Assembly (NCBI GenBank): GCA_033782935.1
Contig: JAWQEG010000136.1
Span: 197,501-261,500, forward strand
Length of the DNA stretch: 64,000 bases
Direction: 5' to 3'
Origin: Petrolisthes cinctipes
Lineage: Eukaryota > Arthropoda > Malacostraca > Decapoda > Porcellanidae
This document shows positions 18,808 to 30,138 of the stretch, one piece after another (the stretch's first letter is position 1; the number at the start of each line of letters is the position of its first letter). Under the pieces are notes generated by a model, which saw only the letters and a program-made list of their open reading frames with translations, did no database searches and was not told where the DNA came from. The position numbers were made by a program, and so were the translations under genes.

Positions 18808-18908
18808 ACTTGGTGGTCTGTTGCTTGGAATAGTTTACATGGAGGAATCATTTGCTGGGAATAGTTTGCATGGAGGAATCATTTGCTTGGAATAGTTTGC
18901 ATGGATCA
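18808..18908 (+). repeat. Tandem GGAATAGTTTGCATGGAGG units
   Basis: Three tandem copies of about 37 bp (TTGGAATAGTTTRCATGG followed by AGGAATCATTTGCT), derived from the right half of the 156-bp TTAA element. Confidence 0.75.
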
Positions 18909-19101
18909 AGAATATACTAATGACCAGACAGACCACTTTGAAAACCCGACCATCATAATCTTCTTTGGATGACTGTACACTTGGCTTGTGTTGTTGTTGT
19001 TGAATACTAAACATAGAGTATGAAGAATTGCCAAACAAAGCCTCCATTGACTCCTGATGTTGCAAGGATGTGTGTTCTGTTTGTATGATATGTATGGTTA
19101 G

Positions 19102-22100
19102 TACACTCGCGGTCAGAAATTGTGTCTTGATCCCTTGGCACGATGAATCGCAACTAGCCAAGCTTTGATGATTCGAACAAATGTGTGTTGTAGGGAGACG
19201 CATAGTTGTTCAAACCTTATAAAAAAAAATTTATATAAAAAAAATTTTATATAAAAAAAATTTTATATAAAAAAAATTGTATATAAAAAAAATTTTATAT
19301 AAAAAAAATTTAAATAAAAAAAATTTAAATAAAAAAAATTTTAAATAAAAAAATTTTTATATAAAAAAAATTTTATATAAAAAATTTTTTATATAAAAAA
19401 AATTTTATATAAAAAAATTTTTATATAAAAAAAATTTTATATAAAAAAATTTATATATAAAAAAATTGTATATAAAAAAATTGTATATAAAAAAAATTTT
19501 ATATAAAAAAAAATTTTATATAAAAATTTGTTATATAAAAAAAATTTTATATAAAAAAAATTTTATATAAAAAAATTTTTATATAAAAAAATTTTATATA
19601 AAAATTTTTTATATAAAAAAAATTTTATATAAAAAAAATTATATAAAAAAAAATTTTTATATAAAAAAAATTTATATAAAAAAAAATTTATATAAAAAAA
19701 ATTTATATAAAAAAATTTTATATAAAAAAAATTTTATATAAAAAAAATTTTATATAAAAAAAATTTTATATAAAAAAATTTTTATATAAAAAAAAATTTA
19801 TATAAAAAAAATTTTATATAAAAAAAATTTTATATAAAAAAATTTTATATAAAAAATTTTTTATATAAAAAAAAATTTTATATAAAATTTTTTTATATAA
19901 AAAAAATTTTATATAAAAAAAATTATATAAAAAAGAAATTTTATATAAAAAAAATTTATATAAAAAAAAATTTATATAAAAAAAATTTATATAAAAAAAT
20001 TTTTATATAAAAAAATTTTTATATAAAAAAAATTTTATATAAAAAAATTTTTATATAAAAAATTTTTTATATAAAAAAATTTTATATAAAAAAATGTTAT
20101 ATAAAAAAAATGTTATATAAAAAAATATTTTAGATAAAAATTTTTTATATAAAAAAAATTTTATATAAAAAAAATTTTATAAAAAAAAAATTTTATATAA
20201 AAAAAATTTATATAAAAAAAAATGTATATAAAAAAAATTTATATAACAAAATTTTTATATAAAAAAAATTTCTATAAAAAAAAATTTATATAAAAACAAT
20301 TTATATACAAAAAATTTTTATATAAAAAAAAATTTATATACAAAAAATTTTATATAAAAAAAATTTTATATAAAAAAAATTAAAAAAAAAAAAAAAATTT
20401 ATATAAAAAAAAATTATATAAAAAAAAATTTAAATAAAAAAAATTTTATATAAAAAAAATTTTATATAAAAAAAATTTATATAAAATTTTTTTTTATATA
20501 AACAAAAATTTATATAAAAAAAAATTTATATAAAAAAAAATTTATATAAAAATTTTTTATATAAAAAAAATTTTATATAAAAAAAATTATATAAAAAAAA
20601 ATTTTATATAAAAAAAATTTATATAAAAAAAAATTTATATAAAAAAAATTTATATAAAAAAATTTTTATATAAAAAAAATTTTATATAAAAAAAATTTTA
20701 TATAAAAAAAATTTATATACAAAAAATTTTTATATAAAAAAAAAATTTATATACAAAAAATTTTATATAAAAAAAAATTTATATAAAAAAAATTTTATAA
20801 AAAATTTTTTTTATATAAAAATAAATTATATAAAAAAAAATTTATATAAAACAAATTTTATATAAAAAAAATTTTATATAAAAAAAATTTATATAAAATT
20901 TTTTTTTAATATAAAAAAAAATTTATATAAAAAAAAAATTATATAAAAAAAATTTTATATAAAAAAAATTTTATATAAAAAAATTTTATATAAAAAATTT
21001 TTTATATAAAAAAAATTTTATATAAAAAATTTATATAAAAAAAAAATTATATAAAAAAAATTTTATATAAAGAAAATTTTATATACAAAAAATTTTATAT
21101 AAAAAAAATTTTATAAAAAAATTTTTATTTAAAAAAAAATTTATATAAAAAAATTTTTATATACAAAAAATTTTATATAATTTTTTTTTATATAAAAAAT
21201 TTTTATATATAAAAAATTTTATATAAAAAATTTTATATAAAAAATTTTTATATAAAAAATTTTTATATAAAAAAATTTTATATAAAAAAAATGTATATAT
21301 AAAAACATTTATATAAAAACAATTTATATAAAAATTTTTTATATAAAAATATTTTTACATAAAAAATTTTTTATATAAAAAATTTTTTATATAAAAAATT
21401 TTTTATATAAAAATTTTTTTATATAAAAAAAATTTTATATAAAAAAACTTTATAAAAAAAAAATTAAATAACAAAAATTTATATGAAAATTTTTTTATAA
21501 AAAAATTTATATAAAATAAAGTTTATATAAATTTTTTTTTTATAGTAACAATAATACTTAACCGAATTAATGCCAGTCTGATACAATTAGTCCAGTTACA
21601 GAAGGGAGAGAAATGGGCCTCACACAGAACAATTAAATTTGAGAAATGCTGGAAGAATGACATTGAGCACCGGCTTTTCTCGCTATATATACTCTTTGAG
21701 AAACCTACGTCAAAACCACAACACTCAAGGATTGGCTATCTTGTAAACTTGTAATGATCCTTGATTGGTGCAGACGGCCCAATATGTTAAAGAGGGAATC
21801 TGGACCTTCATAACACACTGTACACTCAAAAACCGACCAGGTCTTGGTCTCTCCTCGCATCCTTTTCGGGGTCGAACCAGGCAACGAGCAGTTGTGGTGT
21901 GATGTAGGTCTTCCAGTCCAGTAACATATAAAAAAAAAAAATTATTTATATAATAAATTGTTTTTATATAAACAAAATTTTTGTCCTGATCCCTTGGCAC
22001 GATGAATTGCAACCAGCCAAGCTTTGATGATTGGAACAAATGTGTGTTGTAGGGAGACGCACAGTTATTGTTCAAAGCTAGGCTGTTTGCGATTCATCTT

Positions 22101-22139
22101 GCCAGGGGATCGGGACACAATTTCTGACCGCGAGTGTAC
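19102..22139 (+). mobile_element. TACACTCGCGGTC TIR element with giant AT array, copy 1
   Basis: 3,038 bp from TACACTCGCGGTCAGAAATT to the inverted AATTTCTGACCGCGAGTGTA. TA borders and the CGGTCAGAAAT ends resemble Tc1-type inverted repeats. Subterminal blocks (GATCCCTTGGCACGATGAAT, AGCCAAGCTTTGATGATT) are themselves repeated in inverted orientation at the right end. The body is a 2.3-kb AT array plus about 400 bp of unique filler (21545-21925). No transposase. A second copy in opposite orientation is at 40938-43389. Confidence 0.88.
19219..21541. repeat. TATATAAAAAAAATTT satellite-like array
   Basis: About 140 units of a 15-17-bp motif alternating TATATAAAA with A/T runs, variable in run length. 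Essentially no G or C for 2.3 kb. Unit boundaries are blurred by A-run slippage. Confidence 0.95.
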
Positions 22140-22450
22140 ATATTGAAGTTTTCATGACAAGGGTACGGGACTTATATTGACACCATTAAAACACTATCAT
22201 TTGTTTTTTTTTTTAATTCATATTTGTAATTTTTGTTTTCCTTTTTATAATAGACTCCCCAGGCCATTGTTTTTATATATATTTTTTTTTCATAATATCT
22301 TGTGTCGTATTGTATGTATTATAAGTTTGGTTAGTATTGAAGCTTATTGTGACAGAGATACTGTTCTGTACTTACACTGTCAACATTATATTATCATTAC
22401 TAACACAACATTGACCATTCCTATATATTATTAATTATTATTGACTCCTA
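22140..22450. other. AT-rich spacer
   Basis: T-rich DNA without a recognisable gene or element. Confidence 0.5.
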
Positions 22451-22451
22451 T

Positions 22452-22706
22452 GTACAGCCACAATCAAATATCCACCAACACTTTCCTTCCATCATACAAA
22501 TAAATCAGTATCATATCAATATATAATCATACAACAACACCTTATGTCAACTCAACCCTCGCAATTATTATTATTATGAGGTGGTGCAAAATTATACACG
22601 TTTTGTTCTTTATTACCAAGATATTTATTATTATTATTATTATTATGAGGTGGTGCAAAATCATACACGTGTTGTTCTTTATTACCAAGATATTTATTAT
22701 TATTAA

Positions 22707-22739
<33 letters not shown>

Positions 22740-22848
22740 GAGGTGCTGCAAAATTATACACGTGTTGTTCTTTATTACCAAGATATTTACTACGATGGAA
22801 GGATATTGTTGGTGGATATTTGATTGTGGCTGTACAGTATTCATTCTT
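22452..22848. mobile_element. TACAGCCACAATCAAATATCC MITE, full copy
   Basis: Starts TACAGCCACAATCAAATATC and ends with its complement GATATTTGATTGTGGCTGTA. The interior repeats ATGAGGTGGTGCAAAATTAT and CGTGTTGTTCTTTATTACC three times with (TTA)n arrays between. TA-CAG ends suggest Tc1/mariner mobilisation. Confidence 0.85.
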
Positions 22849-23082
22849 TCCTTTGTTTGTGTGTTTCCATAATATCTCTGGTTCTTTCTCAAACTATTCC
22901 TTTGTATTGTGTGTTTTGTGCCATATGGTGTTTGATTGCTGTCTGGCACTAACAATACATTTTCTCCCTTACCACAGGACCTTCTGCTTATGTCAGGCTA
23001 TTTTCTCCCTCACTTTGTACATTTTCTCAGCCACAACTTACCCTCCACTGATATCCTTGCAGGCAGCCACCATACCCCAGGG

Positions 23083-23205
23083 TGTGGTGGAGGTGACACA
23101 AACAGAGGAGGTGACACAAACAGAGGAGGTGACAGAAGCAGAGGAGGTGACAGAAACAGAGGAGGTGACACAAACAGAGGAGGTGACAGAAGCAGAGGAG
23201 GTGAC
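23083..23205 (+). repeat. GAGGTGACACAAACA 15-bp tandem repeat
   Basis: Eight 15-bp units, GAGGTGACA followed by CAAACA, GAAGCA or GAAACA. The period keeps the frame, giving a VTQTEE/VTEAEE peptide in one frame. That frame stops shortly after the array, and is not the frame of the PH-like segment at 23217. Confidence 0.9.
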
Positions 23206-23216
23206 CGGTGACCAGT

Positions 23217-23296
23217 TCTCCAGACCACGTCACCTTCATCAAGGGAACGTGTAGGGAGGAGGCCAAGTGGTGGATGGATGTGTTAGGGGTCTTCCC
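23217..23296 (+). pseudogene. PH-domain end, outspread-like exon fragment
   Basis: The frame from 23217 reads SPDHV followed by TFIKGTCREEAKWWMDVLG and VFP. It resembles the last helix of the PH domain in insect outspread (MPRIP-related, actin-associated) proteins, where a WW-M/V-DVL-VFP pattern precedes RSKGRHKRN. After VFP the sequence becomes a CA microsatellite instead of that continuation, and AG|GTACAC at 23315-23320 could be a donor. Upstream the frame meets a stop in the 15-bp array. It is either a short exon with a non-canonical acceptor or a damaged duplicate. The family call is from memory of the motif. Confidence 0.4.
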
Positions 23297-23659
23297 ACAC
23301 ACACACACACACAAGGTACACACACTACAGTACTATTTTATTTCTGCATACACACAACTTACTCAAACTACACTATTGTCTTTCTGTACACACTCATAAG
23401 GTACAGTCACCAGCACTAATAAGTATCCAGGTGTGCTTCGAATACCTATAGAGACAGTAAATACACCTCGGTCTCGTATAGAACGTCCAATAGGTCGATA
23501 GAAGACGTCGTTCTATGTGAAATTGTTCTATGTGATACACGTAACCTATGGGGAAAATTACATTTGGTCGATCAATCACCAAAATTGTCCCTGAAATTAA
23601 CATAAAATACTTTTCAAGGTTTTTCTTGCCTTAATCCTACTGTACAGGGATGTATGTAA

Positions 23660-24295
23660 AATGCATATTACAATTTGTATTAAGGTTTTGGCAGGTGACT
23701 CATGTGACTGAGGCGAGTCGGCGGCATCCGTGGCGGTGGAGGTGGTAGGGGGGAGATAGTGCGTGATCATCGTTTGTTTTCTTTTATTAACCATATGCTG
23801 GTGTTTCCTTCTCCTTTCTCTTTCCGAAAAATAACTTCCTTGTTTATATCGAAGGAAATGGCCTTCCATTTTGTAAATGCACCACCTGGCATGACTGAGT
23901 GTTGAAGCTGGTGGTTAACTCGTAATCACTAAAAACGAGCGAGTCAAACACGAAATTTCCCTAACTTCAACTTTAGAATTTCCCTTTATGCCTCAATAAT
24001 TTCCTGTTTACTCTTGAACATTGACGGTCTTTTTGGTATTTCTTCTGGTAAGACTTTCCCTGTTTACTTTTGAACAATCTTTATATAATTTCCCCGTGTG
24101 GATTTCAAAATTCCCTAAAACAGAGAAATTTCCTTGCACCTGGCAAAACTGGGTAGTGGGAAGGAGCGGGAGGCATGGCGGGAACACATTCACCCACACT
24201 GTACAGACGCCAGTGATATCATTTTCTGACACGTTCATTATGATTTCGCTCGTTTTGTATAAGAACTCCTCGGATTTGCTTCAAACTATACAGTG
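23660..24295. other. Low-repeat sequence, no gene recognised
   Basis: About 630 bp without tandem repeats. Short duplicated phrases occur (TTTCCCTGTTTACTTTTGAAC and a similar CCTGTTTACTCTTGAAC). Short frames on both strands lack recognisable motifs. Confidence 0.5.
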
Positions 24296-24297
24296 AT

Positions 24298-24326
24298 TAT
24301 TATTATTATTATTATTATTATTACTG

Positions 24327-24362
<36 letters not shown>
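24298..24362. repeat. TTA array
   Basis: (TTA)n inserted at the GATTATTATTATC position of the adjoining CACAGTGG-end MITE. Confidence 0.95.
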
Positions 24363-24363
<1 letters not shown>

Positions 24364-24482
24364 CATCTAACTGTTGGATAGATTTTGTGAATGTGGATAC
24401 TCACCTTTTGGAAAATAATGAAGCCTTACAAGTGTGGTTGGTTGGGATGCTAACAAACCAATACCAGTGTGGAATTGACCCT
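24363..24482 (-). mobile_element. CACAGTGG-end MITE, right half
   Basis: Runs ATCTAACTGTTGGATAGATT, GATACTCACCTTTTGGAAAA, CAAGTGTGGTTGGTTGGG to ACCAGTGTGGAATTGACCC. The left half is replaced by the TTA array. Confidence 0.8.
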
Positions 24483-24570
24483 AAAAGATTTGCCTAGCCC
24501 TCCAATTTACCATCAAAATAGGTTGTATTTTATTATAAGAGAGTTGTAGAGTTGAGTTGTAATAGAGACA

Positions 24571-24700
24571 TTATTATTATTATTATTACTTTTATTATTA
24601 TTATTATTATTATTACTTTTATTATTATTATTATTATTATTACTTTTATTATTATTATTATTATTATTACTTTTATTATTATTATTATTATTGTTATTAT
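24571..24700. repeat. TTA/TTTTA array
   Basis: Units of (ATT)6-7ACTTT in tandem. An equivalent array stands at 32379-32490 at the start of the duplicate segment. Confidence 0.9.
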
Positions 24701-24701
24701 T

Positions 24702-26140
24702 AATTTCTTCACATATCTTTGCTCATCCATAAATTAAATAGGTTGTAAATTTGTTGTTACAGAGTTGTGGAGTTGTACAAGAGACTGAGGAACCTTCATT
24801 GTTGTCATTTGTTGTCCACTGTGTTCTTCCTTCCATCAACAACAACAACAACATCAACTACTACTACTACTACAACATCAACTACTACTACAACATCAAC
24901 TACTACAACATCAACTACTACTACTACTACTACTACTACAACTGTAAGTTTGTATGGAATTACATTGTTGTATTTCTCTCTCTCTCTCTCTCTCTCCTTC
25001 ATTCATTCCTTTCTTCCATTCTCTCTCTCTTACCTTCATTCTTCCATTCTCTCTCTCTTACCTTCATTCTTCCATTCTCTCTCTCTTACCTTCATTCTTC
25101 CATTCTCTCTCTCTTACCTTCATTCTTCCATTCTCTCTCTCTTACCTTCATTCTTCCATTCTCTCTCTCTTACCTTCATTCTTCCATTCTCTCTCTCTTA
25201 CCTTCATTCTTCCATTCTCTCTCTCTTACCTTCATTCTTCCATTCTCTCTCTCTTACCTTCATTCTTCCATTCTCTCTCTCTTACCTTCATTCTTCCATT
25301 CTCTCTCTCTTACCTTCATTCTTCCATTCTCTCTCTCTTACCTTCATTCTTCCATTCTCTCTCTCTTACCTTCATTCTTCCATTCTCTCTCTCTTACCTT
25401 CATTCTTCCATTCTCTCTCTCTCATTCCTTCCTTTCTTCCTTCCATTCTCTCTCTCTCATTCATTCATTCCTTTCTTCCTTCCATTCTCTCTCTCTCTCT
25501 CATTCATTCCTTTCTTCCTTCCATTCTCTCTCTCTCTCTCATTCATTCCTTTCTTCCTTCCATTCTCTCTCTCTCTCTCATTCATTCCTTTCTTCCTTCC
25601 ATTCTCTCTCTCTCTCTCTCTCATTCATTCCTTTCTTCCTTCCATTCTCTCTCTCTCTCATTCATTCCTTTCTTCCTTCCATTCTCTCTCTCTCTCTCTC
25701 ATTCATTCCTTTCTTCCTTCCATTCTCTCTCTCTCTCATTCATTCCTTTCTTCCTTCCATTCTCTCTCTCTCTCTCTCATTCATTCCTTTCTTCCTTCCA
25801 TTCTCTCTCTCTCTCATTCATTCCTTTCTTCCTTCCATTCTCTCTCTCTCTCTCTCATTCATTCCTTTCTTCCTTCCATTCTCTCTCTCTCATTCATTCA
25901 TTCCATTCTTCCTTCCATTCTCTCTCTCTCTCTCTCTCAGTTGGTCCAGATTTACTACCAACAAAATTCTGTCACCTTAAGTGAATTCTCTAACAGGTCA
26001 CAACATCTCATCATGTCCTTATGTTCTCAATCTTTTGGTTCTGTCCCTTCTGATTCTTCTGCTATGTTGTACAGTTGTGGTCAATAATAATCATCCACAT
26101 ATGGGCATCTCAAACAATTTACTGTGTAATGTTTCTCACA
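24702..26140 (+). repeat. Segmental duplication, copy A
   Basis: A 1.4-kb segment from TTCTTCACATATCTTTGCTC through an exon-like block with TTGTTACAG and CTGTAAGT borders (24762-24941), a CT-rich minisatellite (24975-25945) and the shared right part (GTTGGTCCAGATTTACTACC to TTTACTGTGTAATG). Copy B is at 32485-33780 in the same orientation. The core 24985-25415 array has a 28-bp period (CTCTTACCTTCATTCTTCC plus TCT runs). All three frames are open with the same shifted peptide, so no protein is implied. Confidence 0.9.
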
Positions 26141-26640
26141 AAGACCATTAGCCATTGGATGATAAGGAGACATAAAACATTGCTTTACACTAATGAGTCT
26201 ATATATTTCCTGCATTATGTTTGAAGTGAACTGATAATCCCTATCACTCAATATTTCTTGAGCAAAGCCCCACTGCTAAGAATGTCTAGTAAAGCTTCAG
26301 CCACTCTTTCAGTTTCTATTACTGATAAAGCTACTGTTTTGGTCCACGTTGTGACATAATTAATTAATGTCAGTACCCATCTATTGTCCTGTGAGGATGG
26401 AGGACTAATAGGGTGTACAAGATCTATTGCTATACCCTTAGGTAATATCTTCTGACACCTGTCACAACTATAGCACCATCTCTTGACTTGGTTAGACATT
26501 CCTGCCCAATAAAATGAACTGCTAACTCTATCATCAGTGTTGGTTATCCCTAAAAGTCCTCCCAGCAGACAGACCCTCATGAGTTAATGCCAACACATAC
26601 TTCCATCTGTTTAATTTCCTCCCTATATTTACTTGTCTTA
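26140..26640 (-). pseudogene. Ty3/Gypsy integrase fossil
   Basis: The minus strand reads, with frame changes, LALTHEGLSAG, then LGITNTDDRVSSSFYWAGM and VKRWCYSCDRCQK. This is the H-H-C-C zinc domain, with the CxxC pair intact. Then come the core pieces RWVLTLINYVTTW, RVAEALLDILSSG, and after a frameshift EILSDRDYQFTSNIMQEIY and SPYHPMANGL. These match the integrase zinc-binding and DDE core of Gypsy elements, with the middle Asp in LSDRDYQFTS visible. No LTRs, protease or reverse transcriptase are nearby. The fragment abuts the right end of duplicate segment A. Confidence 0.85.
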
Positions 26641-26984
26641 ATTCTGTACCATAAATCATTCACTTTTTCTAACTTGATATTTGAATTCCTTCATCTCCTA
26701 ATTAGTGCCTTAATCAAGTCATCCTTCTGCTCTTCCAGGGTAACAGGCAAACCATTAAAAGTGTCAAACTCTATCTGATTAATACATAGAGGTTTAAACT
26801 TATCCCTAACCTCCTACTCAACCCTACTACTACTACTATTACTACTACTATTAAGTGGTGTAGTGTAAATATGTCACTATCTCTCTTTGGTACACACACA
26901 CACACACCAACCATGTAACAATTATTATTATCTAAATATAATACTAAATATTTATTACAATGCTTAAACACCAATTAACCATTA

Positions 26985-27062
26985 CCTAACCTAATCTAAC
27001 CATTATCTAACCTAATCTAACCATTACCTAACCTAACCTAGCATAACCTAACCTAACTTATG
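26985..27062. repeat. CCTAA-rich tandem
   Basis: ACCTAATCTAACCATT and CCTAA units. Interstitial, not terminal. Confidence 0.85.
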
Positions 27063-27074
27063 TCTTGTTTTTGT

Positions 27075-27313
27075 CGATCCCACAGTGGTTGGTATTGGTT
27101 TGTAAGCATGCAAACGAAAGAATGTTAGCCTTATAAATGACTTGTGGGTGAATTATTTAATGAATTTGGTGAGTAAACTATACAGTGATTATTATTATCT
27201 AACTGTTGGATAGATTTTGTGAATATGGATACTCACCATTTGGAAAATAACGAAGCCTTACAAGTGTGGTTGGTTGGGAAGCTTACAAACCAATACCACT
27301 GTGGAATCAACCC
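27075..27313 (+). mobile_element. CACAGTGG-end MITE, full copy
   Basis: GTCGATCCCACAGTGGTTGG at the left to ACCACTGTGGAATCAACCC at the right, about 240 bp. The internal GATTATTATTATC is not expanded, so this is close to the ancestral form. Confidence 0.88.
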
Positions 27314-27489
27314 ATATACAGTTTGCCACAGAAATTCTTACACAGGTTATATGGAAAGAGAAGTTATTGATTATTGTGAATGTTTACCAAGTGACTCTTA
27401 TCATTACAAAACAACAAACCTAATAATAATAATAATGTTGTATTGCAGTTACATAGTCTTAACCTTTTATCTTTCTCTATGCATCTTCT

Positions 27490-27609
27490 TTTTTTTATTA
27501 TTATTATTGATATTATTATTATTGATATTATTATTATTATTAATATTATTATTATTGTTAATATTATTATTATTGTTAATATTATTATTATTAATATTAT
27601 TAATATTAA

Positions 27610-27675
<66 letters not shown>
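27490..27675. repeat. TTA/AATATT array
   Basis: ATT units with periodic GATATT or AATATT. A reverse-complement counterpart is at 43688-43815, flanked there too by AGTTGGCTTCAT-type and CCTAATA sequence. Confidence 0.9.
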
Positions 27676-27676
<1 letters not shown>

Positions 27677-27999
27677 AGTTGGCTTCATTTCCACCTGTGT
27701 ATGTATTAGGTTTTGTAAAAATTATAAATTGTATAATTATTAGGTTTAAAAAAATATATAAACTGATTTGGTTGTTACAGAGTTTTGGAATTAACTGGAG
27801 TTGTACAAGTATGAGACCTCCTTCCATCTATAACAACAACAACAACAACAATAACAACAATAACAACAATAACAAGACATTATTATAGATTTCTGTAAGT
27901 ATTTGTAAAGTTACATTGTACCATATTCAACAACATTCATGGTGTATACGATGGTTCTGTTGTCTTTATATGGAGACATTGTATGTACCATGGATGTGT

Positions 28000-28090
28000 G
28001 TGTGTGTGTGTTTGGAGGCTTCTGATTCCTCCTAACCATGCCATGAAACAAGCTCCTTCCATATAGGTGTGTGTGTGTGTGTGTGTTAAG
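28000..28090 (+). repeat. GGAGGCTTCTGATTCC repeat with TG flanks
   Basis: One copy between TG runs, ending CTCCTTCCATATAGGTGTG. Confidence 0.8.
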
Positions 28091-28327
28091 CCTCGGCCAC
28101 ACGGTACTGAGACATGTTTGGAGACATTTTCAAAACATTGCCTCAGACATGTTCGGTTTCATGTTCGACATGTCTCGTTTGGATGTACAAACTCGTGAAC
28201 ATGTTTTGAGACAATGCAGTGTGGATGTTTGGTGGCTGGGAACAAGTGTGTGAACAACCAATTGTGTGAACATTCTCCACCTGAGTGGATGTACACTGCA
28301 GTACACGGCATTGTCATATTAATTATG

Positions 28328-28496
28328 TACAGTCGGCGGCAGAAGTCCTGTCGCCTCACCTGCTTCACCGAGAGACGCAGTGTTCATGGACTCGAGAAAT
28401 ACACACGTTTTCTACACTTAATAATCTCGAGTCTATGAACATCGCGTGCCTCGGTGAAGCAAGTGAGGTGACAGGACTTTTGCCGCTGACTGTACA
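28328..28496. mobile_element. TACAGTCGGCGGCAGAAG palindromic MITE
   Basis: 169 bp from TACAGTCGGCGGCAGAAGTC to GACTTTTGCCGCTGACTGTA, with arms of about 75 bp (CACCTGCTTCACCGAG mirrored by CTCGGTGAAGCAAG). It would fold into a long hairpin. TA ends point to a Tc1/mariner type. Confidence 0.88.
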
Positions 28497-28499
28497 CTG

Positions 28500-28885
28500 G
28501 ATCAAAAAAGTGTGGCGCAGGTGGTGTCCGATGGTTCTGTAAATGATCACTACATCATGATAAACAAGCTCGTTTTCAGTAGCCATCGTCTTAGGTGTCA
28601 GAATGTTTTACGAGGGAAATGCGCGATACTTTTTTGATGGAGTGTACACCTCGTATATTGATGTAGGTACTGCAAGTGTATTGGTACAAATACTAGAATT
28701 ATATAATATCACCTCCAATAATAGTGACACACCCTCCTCTATATCTGTGTATTCCCAGTGTGACAGGCCAACAGTCCCTCCCACTTTCATCCTCCAGAAA
28801 CACATACACCTGTATTCTCCTTCCCATCTATCCCTACTACCCTAAGTAACCTGTTGCACAGAGAAGGGACACCAGGGACACAGAG
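28500..28885 (+). other. Low-repeat segment with open frame
   Basis: A frame at 28603-28845 includes MFYEGNARYFFDGVYTSYID and has a possible GTAGGT donor at about 28663. Composition is not simple-repeat. No family recognised; possible exon or element relic. Confidence 0.3.
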
Positions 28886-28889
28886 TTAT

Positions 28890-29055
28890 CGATATTATTG
28901 TTTTAAGTAGTATGTAGCTGTTTGTATTAAATTTAACAATGGTAGTTAACCTATTTATTGGAAAGTTTATCATCTAAGGAACAGAGGGAAGCTGTCGAAC
29001 TCTTACGTGAGTTACCCCTATATGGATGATTATATTTGACACCAACTGTACCTTA
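28890..29055 (+). mobile_element. Solo end of TACAGTTGGTGTC MITE
   Basis: GTAGTTAACCTATTTATTGG, AGCTGTCGAACTCTTACG and ATGGATGATTATATTTGACA followed by CCAACTGTA. It is the right half of the family seen complete at 44866-45605. Confidence 0.7.
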
Positions 29056-29269
29056 GCAGTTTTTCATTACTTCTTATCACCTTTTTAATCTCTTCTTCTT
29101 CTATTTTATTTCCTTGTTTTGCCCATTCAACCTCACCTAAAAATTTCTATTAATTTCTAAAAATTTCTGCAAAGATAACTTTTAATTTCTCTCGACATTC
29201 ACTCACTTTTTTTGTTTGTTAATTTCTACCACCACTTCCTGTTCTATATTCTTTTTATCACCTAAAATA

Positions 29270-29585
29270 TTAACTGCTTCTATTCCTGGAGTTTATCTCA
29301 CTGTTCTGTTACCTAACCCAACCCAACCAAACCTAACCCAACCTAACCTAACCTAAAATATTAACTGCTTCTATTCCTGGAGTTTATCTCACTGTTCTGT
29401 TACCTAACCCAACCTAACCCAACCTAAAATATTAACTGCTTCTATTCCTGGAGTTTATCTCACTGTTCTGTTACCTAACCCAACCCAACCCAACCCAACC
29501 CAACCTAACCTAACCTAACCTAACCTAACCTAACCTAAAATATTAACTGCTTCTATTCCTGGAGTTTATCTCACTGTTCTGTTTA
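29270..29585. repeat. ATTAACTGCTTCTATTCC tandem with CCTAA runs
   Basis: Four copies of a unit beginning AATATTAACTGCTTCTATTC and ending CTCACTGTTCTGTTACC, each followed by AACCC or AACCT pentamers of different length. Confidence 0.9.
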
Positions 29586-29707
29586 TTACCTGTTCCACAA
29601 CTGAATCACAGGATATCAAATCAACTCTCTCTTTCTACTTCATTATTATTTTCTCACCAATTTCTTTCATACCTGACATTTTCCTCCAGGGCTTCATTTA
29701 TGTTTGT

Positions 29708-30006
29708 GTACAGTCGGCAGCATAAGTTCCCTTCATTTCCACCTGTGTATGTATTAGTTATAGTTATGTTGTAATACAATTTTAATGCAGAAATGACAGA
29801 TATAGTTCTCATGGTAAATTATGTATGTTGTAATGTATTAGTTATAGTGTTGTAATACAATTTTAATGCAGAAATGACAGATATAGTTCTCATATGGTAA
29901 ATTACTTATGTTGTTAAAATGGAAACTGGTTCAGAATGCAACTATCTGGTCATATTAGCAATATTAAATACATGAGATGGACGTGAATTTCTGCAGCTGG
30001 CTGTAC
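29708..30006 (+). mobile_element. TACAGTCGGCAGC MITE with internal duplication
   Basis: TACAGTCGGCAGCATAAG to GCAGCTGGCTGTACA. The block GTAATACAATTTTAATGCAG is duplicated inside. Confidence 0.85.
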
Positions 30007-30138
30007 ATATTGAAGTTGTTCCTTAAGTTGTACTACCTTCTCCTTTAATGTCATATTTTCATTCCTTGTCATTTTAACACTTCTCTTCTACCTTCTCAAT
30101 ATTTTGTTATAAATTTCTGCTACCATACTGCTGTCTAA

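Noticed and set aside
24751..26087. Long Ser/Leu/Phe-rich frames (up to about 400 codons) over the CT arrays
   Set aside because: All three frames are open with the same shifted peptide because the period (28 bp and CT runs) is repeated; no coding signal outside the array.
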